53,091 nucleotides of DNA. It comes from Planctomycetaceae bacterium. Lineage in GTDB: Bacteria; Planctomycetota; Planctomycetia; Planctomycetales; Planctomycetaceae. Location: positions 1 through 53,091 of the forward strand of contig JACCRE010000168.1 of the NCBI GenBank assembly GCA_013813775.1. Reading direction: 5' to 3'. Position 1 is the stretch's first letter. Every line of letters begins with the position of its first letter. Position numbers and translations under genes: made by a program. Shown piece by piece: positions 34,748 to 41,968 of the stretch. Under the pieces are notes generated by a model. The model ran no database searches. It saw only the letters and a program-made list of their open reading frames with translations, and was not told where the DNA came from.

Positions 34748-35521
34748 TCAGTGGGCAGGATCATACCAGCGGTTGAGAATCACCGCACCGGCACTGCTCA
34801 CGGCGGCGAAGATCATCACACCCAATGCGGTTGAGGCGAGGACCGCGGCGAACAGTTCGGCGGTGCGGCTTTGGTCGGCCGTCACGCGGATCAAAAAACC
34901 GAGGCCATAGTCGTTCGTGCCGTAGCCGGTGAAGAACTCGCCCACGATCGCGCCGATCACCGCGAGTCCGCTGCTGGTCTTCGCGCCGGTGATGATCGAC
35001 GGCACGGCCGTCGGCAGTCGCAGCTTCCACAGCGTCTGCCAGCGCGAGGCATGATGCAGGGTGAAGAAATCGACGAGCAGCGGGTCGAGATGCGTCAGTC
35101 CAGCCGTCGCCGCGGTGATCACGGGAAACAGGCTGATGATCACGGCGACGGTCACGATGCTCGCCGTTCCGTAGCCGAGCCACAGCACGATCAGCGGCGC
35201 GACGGCGATGATCGGCACGGTCTGCAGAAAGATCGCATAGGGATACAGGCTTCGTCGCAGCAGCGCCGATTGCGAGAACAGAAGGCCGGTGAGAGTGCCG
35301 GCGACGATGCTGATCGCCAAAGCCGCCACGGCCGCGATCGCCGTGCGCCATGTCGCCCGCACGAGCTTGCCCGGATCTTTCAGAATCGCCGACACCACCT
35401 CAAGGGGTGACGGCAGCAGATACTTCGGCGGGTCGAACATCCGCTCGCACGCCTGCCACGCCGCCACAACGAGCAGCAGTGCGGCGATCGGCGGGAGCGA
35501 AGTCTTCGCGAGTTTCGACAT
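34748..35521 (-). CDS. ABC importer permease (ThiX/SsuC type)
   Basis: The protein has 257 residues. ATG at 35521 is chosen because it starts a normal permease (MSKLAKTSLPPIAALLLVVAAW, next KYLLPSPLEVVSAI); the longer open frame upstream lies antiparallel to nothing known and shadows the ATPase. It has six helices, and the EAA loop appears as KLRLPTAVPSIITGAK. It starts 5 bp after the ATPase stop codon and precedes the ThiY-like binding protein by 60 bp. Confidence 0.88.
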   Translation of the reverse strand: MSKLAKTSLPPIAALLLVVAAWQACERMFDPPKYLLPSPLEVVSAILKDPGKLVRATWRTAIAAVAALAISIVAGTLTGLLFSQSALLRRSLYPYAIFLQTVPIIAVAPLIVLWLGYGTASIVTVAVIISLFPVITAATAGLTHLDPLLVDFFTLHHASRWQTLWKLRLPTAVPSIITGAKTSSGLAVIGAIVGEFFTGYGTNDYGLGFLIRVTADQSRTAELFAAVLASTALGVMIFAAVSSAGAVILNRWYDPAH

Positions 35522-35526
35522 GCGAC

Positions 35527-36339
35527 TCAGAAGGCCGCGGGGTTCAGCCCCGCCGGAAGTGCTGGAGTATCCGTCCGCCGCAAGCGTCGTGCGATCTCGC
35601 CGACGAACCGGGCGAACTCGGGCGTCGATCGCAGGTCTTCGTCTCGGGGCGTAGCGAACGGCACCGCGACGTCTTCGACAACCCGCCCCGGATGCGCCGA
35701 CATCACGAGCACCCGGTTCGCGAGGAACGCCGCTTCCGCGACGTTGTGCGTGACGAACACCGCCGTCCAGCGCTGTTCCAGCCACAGGCGGTGCAGTTCG
35801 GCGTTCAACCGCTGGCGCAGGATGTCGTCGAGGGCGGCGAAGGGTTCGTCGAGCAGCAAGAGTTGCGGGCGGGTCACGAGCGACCTGGCGAGCGAAACGC
35901 GCATCCGCATTCCGCCCGAGAGTTGTCGCGGCAGCTTGGCCGCGTCGGCGTCCGAAAGCCCGATCAACGACAGGCACTCATGCACCCGCAGGTTTCGCTC
36001 GAGCCGGGGCACGCCTTCGAGTTCGAGTGGAAGAGCGATGTTCGCCGTGACAGACCGCCACGGCAGCAGCGCCGGCTCCTGAAAGACGAATGCTGTTCGC
36101 GAGACCGAGTTCGCATCATCGTGCGACATGATCGAACCTTCCGTCGGCCGATCGAGACCAGCGAGCATTCTCAGAAAGGTGCTTTTGCCGCAGCCGCTCG
36201 GACCGACGATCGCGACGAACTCACCTGCGGCGATATCGAAAGAAACATCACTCAGCACGGGCGGTTTGTCGGCGAACGCTTTGCCGACGCTTCGGAGGGA
36301 GATCGTCGCCGCATTCAATGTCGCAACACCCGAGTTCAT
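35527..36339 (-). CDS. ABC importer ATP-binding protein (ThiZ/SsuB type)
   Basis: The protein has 270 residues. Walker A is GPSGCGKST (46-54), the signature is LSGGMRMR, Walker B is LLLLDEPFAALDD, and the H-loop is in FVTHNVAEAAF. This is the nitrate/sulfonate/thiamine-precursor importer class. It is the first gene of a three-gene operon with the permease and the NMT1-type binding protein. No thiamine riboswitch could be seen in the about 200 bases upstream. Confidence 0.9.
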   Translation of the reverse strand: MNSGVATLNAATISLRSVGKAFADKPPVLSDVSFDIAAGEFVAIVGPSGCGKSTFLRMLAGLDRPTEGSIMSHDDANSVSRTAFVFQEPALLPWRSVTANIALPLELEGVPRLERNLRVHECLSLIGLSDADAAKLPRQLSGGMRMRVSLARSLVTRPQLLLLDEPFAALDDILRQRLNAELHRLWLEQRWTAVFVTHNVAEAAFLANRVLVMSAHPGRVVEDVAVPFATPRDEDLRSTPEFARFVGEIARRLRRTDTPALPAGLNPAAF

Positions 36340-36704
36340 TTTCGTTCAGATGAGCCGGTGGCGGATCGAATCGCAGAATCTTCGCACGCTAAGCGTGACC
36401 GTGAAAGCGAGCAATAGTGACGAGAACCGCCAAGCACAACGACCACAAAGCTCTTTCAACGGCCGCGGCGATCCCCGTATATCACTCGCGATGTGTCGTT
36501 TCTTGGTGACCTACGTGCTCTTTGTCGTTCAACATTCGTGATTCGCGGCGTCCATCGCCTGACGCACTCATTCTCACGCTGATGGACGAAGACCGCGCGA
36601 CGCCGAATAATCTCGCGAGTTCGACCACCGGTAAAGCCTGCGGTCAGAAACGGCCATGTCTCGGAACCATTGGCCCCACGCATGAAGCAGAAAGCGTCAC
36701 TCGA
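36340..36704. other. Intergenic region between divergent genes
   Basis: No gene is visible in these 365 bases. The region should hold the promoters of the thi-like operon (minus) and the DUF1499 gene (plus). It contains two heptad-like stretches in opposite orientation, AACCGCCAAGCACAACGACC near 36425 and CTTGGTGACCTACGTGCTC near 36503, of the same type as the repeats at 30079. Confidence 0.5.
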
Positions 36705-37112
36705 ATGAGCGGTGCGTTTGGTCAGAGATCTCGAGGACCGGGGCTCGTCGATGGTCGGCTCGCGGCATGTCCGCGATCACCCAACTGCGTCCGTTCCTGT
36801 TCGCCGGCAAGCGACGGGGTTCATCACATCGAGCCGTTGCGGTTCACAGATCCGCCGTCTGATGCCTGGCGGCGGCTGATCGACATTCTAAAGCGTCAGC
36901 CTCGCACAACGATCGTCACGGCGGAGGACTCGTACGTCCATGCCGAATTCACGACGCCGGTTTTGAGATTCATCGACGACGGCGAGTTCCTGCTCGATGC
37001 GCCAGCCGGCGTGATCCACGTCCGCAGCGCGTCGCGGCTCGGCCGGACGGACTTCGGCACGAATCGCAAGCGGATCGAGGCGCTGCGGGCGACGTTTGAG
37101 GCGCACGATTGA
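36705..37112 (+). CDS. DUF1499 family protein
   Basis: The protein has 135 residues. ATG at 36705 is the last start before the conserved part; the open frame reaches back to 36522, but that segment lacks family similarity. Conserved features are CPRSPNCVRS, HHIEPL, a central VHAEFTTPVLRFIDDGEF, and the C-terminal signature VRSASRLGRTDFGTNRKRIE. The family is widespread and of unknown function, often near lipid or envelope genes. It converges on the DUF1559 gene with a 36-bp gap. Confidence 0.85.
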   Translation: MSGAFGQRSRGPGLVDGRLAACPRSPNCVRSCSPASDGVHHIEPLRFTDPPSDAWRRLIDILKRQPRTTIVTAEDSYVHAEFTTPVLRFIDDGEFLLDAPAGVIHVRSASRLGRTDFGTNRKRIEALRATFEAHD

Positions 37113-37148
37113 TGGAAGCGTTCCGGCTCGTCGTGTTGAGCAACTGAA

Positions 37149-38141
37149 TCAGAACTCCCCGATGACTTTGCCGTCGGCGCGCTGACCCAGCAGTCGCCAA
37201 GTGACGAGGTCGATGTTCTCGCTGACGCCGCGAACCGAGCCGTCCATCAGCAGCGAGTTCACAGTGCCGGTGTGGTAGCTGCGGCTGGTGACGGCGGCGT
37301 AGGTCGTCCCGTTCGTCGTCTTCCCCTCGCGTGACGAGTTGAAGTCGACGTCGTAGGCGATGCCGCCGCTCGTGTAGGGCACGACGGTGTTGGGTCCGAA
37401 GGTCATCGTGACGCCCGTCTGATGCACGCGTGCGTCGACCCACTCGGTGTGGCCGGTGTCGGTTTTGAAGTCGCCACCGTAACCGGCGATCGCCCCCGGA
37501 TCGGCGGGGATTGGTTGATTCAGGCCGGCAGGGGTTCCGCCGTCGCGCAGATAGGCTTGAAAAGCCTTGACCTCCGAGACGCCGATCGTGTTGCTCAGGC
37601 CGTCGGTGAAGTTGCGAGGGCCGTTCGGCCGGTTCGGCACGAAGGCTCCGTCCCCCGACTGTCGCGTCGCCGGATCCCATACGAACCAGGTGCCCGCGAC
37701 GAACCCGTAGGTGACGGGGTAATGCGTGAAGGTGCCGTCCAGACGCTCTCGGTCGTTCGGATCACTGGGACAGAGATAGACCGGAACCCGTGTTTTGGCG
37801 ACGGCGGGCTGGAGGGAGTACGAGACGTTCCAGTCGATAAGGTTCTGAAGGTTCGCCTGCTCGAGGAACGGCAGGATGCGGGCATGGGCCGACCAGCTGT
37901 CACTCGTCACATCCGTCCGGAAGAGACCGAGCGGCGGAAATACGCCGTAGGTGTCGTTGTAGTTGTGCAGAGCCAGCCCCATCTGCTTGAGGTTGTTCTT
38001 GCACTGCGTTCGCCGGGCGGCCTCGCGTGCCTGTTGCACGGCCGGCAGCAAAAGCGCGATCAGGACGGCGATGATCGCGATCACCACCAGGAGTTCGATG
38101 AGCGTGAAGCCGGTACGGCGAGCAGCGAAGCGGAGACGCAT
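37149..38141 (-). CDS. DUF1559 prepilin-like protein
   Basis: The protein has 330 residues. ATG at 38141 gives a type IV prepilin head: basic RLRFAARR followed by [20 protein letters not shown] with the processing Gly and Glu5. The DUF1559 block then follows: [20 protein letters not shown], later [23 protein letters not shown] and the C-terminal [15 protein letters not shown]. This family is massively expanded in planctomycetes and presumed to be pseudopilin-like and surface-exposed. A Fur-box-like palindrome lies 54 bp upstream. It probably has its own promoter, although the ferredoxin gene on the same strand ends 136 bp before it. Confidence 0.93.
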   Translation of the reverse strand: MRLRFAARRTGFTLIELLVVIAIIAVLIALLLPAVQQAREAARRTQCKNNLKQMGLALHNYNDTYGVFPPLGLFRTDVTSDSWSAHARILPFLEQANLQNLIDWNVSYSLQPAVAKTRVPVYLCPSDPNDRERLDGTFTHYPVTYGFVAGTWFVWDPATRQSGDGAFVPNRPNGPRNFTDGLSNTIGVSEVKAFQAYLRDGGTPAGLNQPIPADPGAIAGYGGDFKTDTGHTEWVDARVHQTGVTMTFGPNTVVPYTSGGIAYDVDFNSSREGKTTNGTTYAAVTSRSYHTGTVNSLLMDGSVRGVSENIDLVTWRLLGQRADGKVIGEF

Positions 38142-38194
38142 GGCCAATTTCCTGAGTACGGCCCAGAAGGCTTTCCACCGCATCAGCAGTGGAT

Positions 38195-38213
38195 ATTGAG
38201 ACTCAATCTCAAT
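38195..38213. promoter_or_regulatory. Fur-box-like palindromic operator candidate
   Basis: ATTGAGACTCAATCTCAAT is a near-perfect 19-bp palindrome. Its core TGAGACT-C-AATCTCA has the 7-1-7 form of Fur-type sites (compare TGAGAATnATTCTCA). It is centred about 60 bp upstream of the DUF1559 start. Confidence 0.45.
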
Positions 38214-38277
38214 TGCAGGCCGGCAGTTTAGCAGGTCTCTCGGCCTCCGCAAGCCAAAAAAGTACCGCCTCGCCCGC

Positions 38278-38643
38278 TTATTTTTCGACCCACTCCACCG
38301 GAACAGGCTCAAGCGCGGGACTCACAGGACTGCCGGCGTCTTTGCGCCCGCTGCCTTCGAACCGGCTGACGAGGCGAACTTCCATGTCGTTTTCCATAGG
38401 AATCTGGCACGAGAGCCGCACTCCCGGCGTCGTCACGCCTTTTGCGAGCAGCACGTCTCGCTCGGCCCGCGTCAGCACGTCGGGCTCGCCGGAGATGAAC
38501 TCCACGCGGCAGGTCGTGCATTTCGCCTTTCCACCGCAGGCATGGAGCTGGTCGGTGCCGGCATCCTCGGTCAAAGCGAGCACGAGACGCTTTCCGGCGG
38601 GAATTTCGAATGTTCCGACGTTTTCGACGGTGAGCTGTGGCAT
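38278..38643 (-). CDS. 2Fe-2S ferredoxin
   Basis: The protein has 121 residues. Cluster ligands Cys36, Cys42 and Cys45 ([11 protein letters not shown]) and Cys79 (RLSCQIP) give the plant/adrenodoxin-type arrangement. ATG at 38643 has GAGGA just upstream. A C-terminal extension of about 25 residues is Pro/Ser-rich and lacks ligands. It is an electron carrier; its partner is not in the window. It is divergent from the phosphatase gene at 38827. Confidence 0.92.
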   Translation of the reverse strand: MPQLTVENVGTFEIPAGKRLVLALTEDAGTDQLHACGGKAKCTTCRVEFISGEPDVLTRAERDVLLAKGVTTPGVRLSCQIPMENDMEVRLVSRFEGSGRKDAGSPVSPALEPVPVEWVEK

Positions 38644-38826
38644 CGGTCCTCAGTCCTGAAAACAACGTTTGGCGTTGCGGGCCAACGACTTCGGCACGCG
38701 GAGAATGCCGCATTATGACCGTGGCCGGTCTTGCGGCAAACAGACGCGGGTGAGCCAAAGTCGCGTTGACACCTCCGACCAAACGATCGACCCTGCCCCC
38801 TTTCGCGGCCTGACGAAGGGACTCCC

Positions 38827-40188
38827 ATGGCCAGCGGCCTGGCAACACATCGCACCCTCGCCACCGACTGGCGTTTCGACGCACCGTCGTTTGAGGATCC
38901 GAAGTCATTGCGAAAGCGGCTCGACGCACTTTCACGACTTGTCGATCTGACGGGGCGTCTCGCCGCCGAGCACGATCTCGACGCGGTGCTCACAGCGGCG
39001 GCCGACCTCGCCTGCCGGGCCGTCGGCTGCGAACGCGCCAGCCTGTTCGTGTTCGATGAAGCGGCGCAGTCGCTCATCATGCGGGTCGCCACCGAAGTGG
39101 AGCTCGGCGAACTGAGGCTGCCGCTCGGGCAGGGCATCGCCGGCTGGGTCGCCGAGCGTCGCGAACTCGTCAACGTGCCCGATCCGGCCGCCGATCTGCG
39201 CTGGTCCGACGTCGCCGACCGCGTGACGGGCTTCACAACTCGCAATCTGCTCGCCGCACCGTTGTTGTCGCCCCCCGATGGCAAGCTCGTCGGCGTGCTT
39301 CAGCTTCTGAACAAGGACAAGGGCTTCGACGGCTTCGACGAACGCCTCGTAACAGCGTTCGCCTCGCACGCGGCGATCGCCATTGAACGGGCCGCACTGC
39401 TCGACGACGCGAAACAGTCGCAGTCGATGAAGATGAATCTCGACGTGGGGCGTCAGATTCAAGCGGGCTTCCTGCCGAAGTGCCTGCCGACGATCCCCGG
39501 CTACGAGATCGCGGCATGGTGGGAACCGGCCGAAGGCGTCGGCGGAGACTACTACGACGTGCTGCCGCTGCCCGACGGACGCGTCGGTCTCGTCATCGCC
39601 GACGTCAGCGGTCACGGCATCGGCCCAAGTCTGCTCATGGCGAGCGTACGGGCGATGCTGCACGTGCTCGCCCGCACCGAATCGGACCCGTCCCGCATCC
39701 TCTCGCTGCTCAGCGAAACGATCCGCGGAGATTTCGAGCTCGGCCGCTTCGTCACGCTGCTGTTCGCCGTGCTTGACCCGGTGAAGCACGAGCTGACCTG
39801 GGTCAACGCGGGGCACGGGCCAAGCCTGCTGCTCAATCGACGCGCCGGCACCTGCAAGATGCTGGAGACGACCGCGTTGCCGCTGGGCTTCTCCGACGAT
39901 CACGACTTTCCCACCGCCGGTCCGTTGCCGCTCGCGACGGGCGACCTGCTGCTGCTCGCCACCGATGGAGCGATCGAGTTGTGCGACGAGAAGGGCGAGA
40001 TGTTCGGCCGCCGAAGACTCGAACAGGTCTTCCTGGCCCATCAACACGAACCGGCGACCGCCGTCTGCGAAGCTTTGAAGGCCGCGATCATCGCGGCCGG
40101 AACGAATGGTCCGCCCCCGGATGACGTCACCTTGCTCGTCCTCGAGCGGAAGGCGGGGTCGCCAGACTCAGAACAGCTTCCCGCGTAG
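38827..40188 (+). CDS. GAF domain / SpoIIE-RsbU-type PP2C phosphatase
   Basis: The protein has 453 residues. The GAF domain covers about 35-195 (LPLGQGIAGWVAERRELVNV). A linker helix (KMNLDVGRQIQAGFLP) leads to the PP2C-like catalytic domain about 220-445. Metal-binding positions are seen in GGDYYDV (Asp241, Asp244), ADVSGHGIGPSLLM (Asp259), LLATDGAIE and PPDDVTLLVL. ATG at 38827 follows GAAGGGA. Such proteins dephosphorylate anti-sigma-factor antagonists in partner-switching stress pathways; no antagonist or kinase gene is adjacent. Confidence 0.93.
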   Translation: MASGLATHRTLATDWRFDAPSFEDPKSLRKRLDALSRLVDLTGRLAAEHDLDAVLTAAADLACRAVGCERASLFVFDEAAQSLIMRVATEVELGELRLPLGQGIAGWVAERRELVNVPDPAADLRWSDVADRVTGFTTRNLLAAPLLSPPDGKLVGVLQLLNKDKGFDGFDERLVTAFASHAAIAIERAALLDDAKQSQSMKMNLDVGRQIQAGFLPKCLPTIPGYEIAAWWEPAEGVGGDYYDVLPLPDGRVGLVIADVSGHGIGPSLLMASVRAMLHVLARTESDPSRILSLLSETIRGDFELGRFVTLLFAVLDPVKHELTWVNAGHGPSLLLNRRAGTCKMLETTALPLGFSDDHDFPTAGPLPLATGDLLLLATDGAIELCDEKGEMFGRRRLEQVFLAHQHEPATAVCEALKAAIIAAGTNGPPPDDVTLLVLERKAGSPDSEQLPA

Positions 40189-40213
40189 TGTTTTTGCCAG
40201 AGCTTGTTTTCGG

Positions 40214-40282
40214 GTGCCACTGGCTCCGCCAGTGCCGATTGAGGACAACGTCCCGGAGAAACACCGGCAAAGTCAGTGGCAC
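40214..40282. repeat. Inverted pair of GTGCCACTGG-type palindromes
   Basis: CACTGGCTCCGCCAGTG forms a perfect 7-bp hairpin at 40217-40233. A related copy in the opposite orientation lies at 40260-40282. The two 23-base copies differ at six positions, all transitions, so they pair loosely with each other. The pair lies between the phosphatase and the EEP-family gene. Confidence 0.75.
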
Positions 40283-40341
40283 ACAAACCGAACTTTCATC
40301 TGTAACAGAGCACCAGTTCTCACTCAGCGCCGGAGAACACC

Positions 40342-40359
40342 ATGATCAGCGAACCGTGA
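40342..40359 (+). promoter_or_regulatory. Five-codon mini-cistron (MISEP) ahead of the EEP gene
   Basis: ATG ATC AGC GAA CCG TGA has a perfect GGAG six bases upstream. Its stop overlaps the GTG start of the next gene as GTGA. The downstream GTG has no ribosome site of its own. It may couple or tune translation; chance cannot be excluded. Confidence 0.4.
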
Positions 40360-41339
40360 CAAACGCAGATCCACCCACCGTCGTCCCGAGTTCGCCGAAT
40401 CGCATCGCCGCCTTCATCGAATCGCGGTTGAGGATCCTGCTGTTCGCCTTGTACGCCGTTGGCGGGTTGAGCTTCGCCGGCCCGGCTTTCTGGATGTTCG
40501 ACAATCTGACGGCGTTCGTGCCGCAGTACGCCGGGATCGCGTTTCTCTTCGCGATCGGCTTCGGTCTGCTGCGGAGTCCCCGCTGGGCTGTCGCGGCGCT
40601 TGTGCTGGCCGGCGCGCACGCCTTGCGGCTCTGGGTACCGGGCGCGGAGCCCGCGCCAATCGTCGGCCAGAGCCTGAAGGTCGTTTCCGCGAACGTCCAC
40701 ACGTCGAATCGTGAGTACGATCGCTTTCTGCGATTCGTGAAGAGCGAGTCGCCCGATCTCTTGCTCGTCACGGAAGTCGATGACGGCTGGGTCGATGCAC
40801 TCGAACCCTTGCGGGGCGAGTATCCGCATGCCGTCATTGAGCCACGGTCGGATAACTTCGGAATCGCGCTGCTGAGCCGCCTACCGGTCGACACGGCAGA
40901 GACCGTCGAACTCGGCGACGCCGGTGTTCCCACGATTGTGGCCCGGGTGACGCTGGGGGAGGAGCCGCTGACGATCATCGGCACTCATCCGCTGCCGCCG
41001 GTACGGTCGGCGACGGCACGGGAGCGGAACCGGCAGCTTGCCGCGGTCGCGCAACGCGCGGCCGACGATTCTTTCGACGTCATCGTCATGGGCGATCTCA
41101 ATGCGTCGCCGTGGTCGCCGTACTTTCGCGCGTTGTTACGTGAAGGGCGGCTCTCGGACACGCGGCGTGGCTTCGATCTACAGCCGACCTGGCCAGCGTT
41201 CTTCGCTCCGTTGATGACGCCGATCGATCACATTTTGATCTCGGATGGACTGAACGTGACGGACCGTCGAACCGGTCCGAACATCGGCTCGGATCACCGT
41301 CCGGTCATGGCGACGATCTGGCGGCGCTCAGGGCCCTGA
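40356..41339 (+). CDS. Endonuclease/exonuclease/phosphatase-family membrane protein
   Basis: The protein has 327 residues. The GTG at 40356 is chosen since upstream sequence is repeat DNA. Three N-terminal helices (about 18-90) precede the EEP catalytic domain: VVSANVHTSNREYDRFL (Asn ligand), LLLVTEVDDGW (metal Glu), IIGTHPLPP, VIVMGDLNASPWS (Asp/Asn) and the terminal GSDHRPVMATI (Asp-His). All catalytic positions are present. Relatives hydrolyse DNA, phosphoinositides or other phosphodiesters; the membrane-anchored type often acts in the envelope. The substrate is unknown. Confidence 0.85.
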   Translation: MTNADPPTVVPSSPNRIAAFIESRLRILLFALYAVGGLSFAGPAFWMFDNLTAFVPQYAGIAFLFAIGFGLLRSPRWAVAALVLAGAHALRLWVPGAEPAPIVGQSLKVVSANVHTSNREYDRFLRFVKSESPDLLLVTEVDDGWVDALEPLRGEYPHAVIEPRSDNFGIALLSRLPVDTAETVELGDAGVPTIVARVTLGEEPLTIIGTHPLPPVRSATARERNRQLAAVAQRAADDSFDVIVMGDLNASPWSPYFRALLREGRLSDTRRGFDLQPTWPAFFAPLMTPIDHILISDGLNVTDRRTGPNIGSDHRPVMATIWRRSGP

Positions 41340-41483
41340 CCGGTCATGAATCGGTCGTCGTGAGTCGGTTGCGGTCACGTCACGATACGCATTCGCTCCA
41401 GATTTCATCGGCCTGCATCTGGCACTGAAATTGCGATCTAATGATGGCGGCCAAACGTGGGGTTTCTCAGCAGGGAGATCGCC

Positions 41484-41804
41484 ATGCCTCGTGGAGATAA
41501 GTCCAAATACACCGACAAGCAGAAGCGCAAGGCCGAGCACATCGAACAAGGCTACGAAGAGCGCGGAGTCTCAAAGAAGGAAGCCGAGCGACGGGCGTGG
41601 GCGACCGTCAACAAGGAATCCGGCGGCGGCAACAAGTCGGGCAGCGGTCGCGGCAAGAAAGACACGCATGTGTCGAGCAAGAAAGGCGGCCATAAAGGCG
41701 GGGCGGCCTCAGCCAGCCGCTCGGCTGAAGAACGGTCCGCGTCCGCCAAGAAAGCGGCGGCGATTCGCAAGCGGCGCAAGGCCGCAGGGGTCTACTCGCG
41801 GTAG
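41484..41804 (+). CDS. Small basic Lys/Gly-rich protein ('plasmid stabilization'-like)
   Basis: The protein has 106 residues. ATG at 41484 follows GGGAG six bases upstream; an in-frame ATG at 41457 lacks a ribosome site. The N-terminal half has YTDKQKRKAEHIEQGYEERG and KEAERRAWATVNKESGGG. The second half is very basic and Gly/Ser-rich with GRGKKDTHVSSKKGGHKGG. This composition matches a conserved family usually annotated as plasmid stabilization protein, with no proven function; DNA binding or a stress role is likely. It is followed by a clear terminator. Confidence 0.8.
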   Translation: MPRGDKSKYTDKQKRKAEHIEQGYEERGVSKKEAERRAWATVNKESGGGNKSGSGRGKKDTHVSSKKGGHKGGAASASRSAEERSASAKKAAAIRKRRKAAGVYSR

Positions 41805-41830
41805 GAACTTCAGTGACACGTCGAACCCGC

Positions 41831-41861
41831 AGCCCCGGCAACCGCCGGGGCTTTTCGTTTT
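41831..41861 (+). terminator. Rho-independent terminator
   Basis: AGCCCCGGC-AACC-GCCGGGGCT is a perfect 9-bp GC-rich stem with a 4-base loop, followed by TTTCGTTTT. It lies 27 bp after the stop codon of the small basic protein gene. Confidence 0.92.
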
Positions 41862-41968
41862 GGTGGTTCGATCGCGAGATCCATGCGGTCACAGCGAGAG
41901 TCCACATCGGTCGTTACAATCGGCGGCCCTTGCTCCGCATTTCATCTTAGACCGCGACACGAACCGCC

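Noticed and set aside
35522-35977. Upstream extension of the ThiX-like permease frame
   Set aside because: It overlaps the ATPase gene fully and has shadow-like Arg-rich composition; the ATG at 35521 starts a normal permease.
36340-36540. Possible TPP riboswitch before the ThiXYZ-like operon
   Set aside because: No CUGAGA or matching downstream conserved block could be found by eye.
36522-36704. Longer N-terminus for the DUF1499 protein
   Set aside because: The segment shows no family similarity and reads through intergenic repeats.
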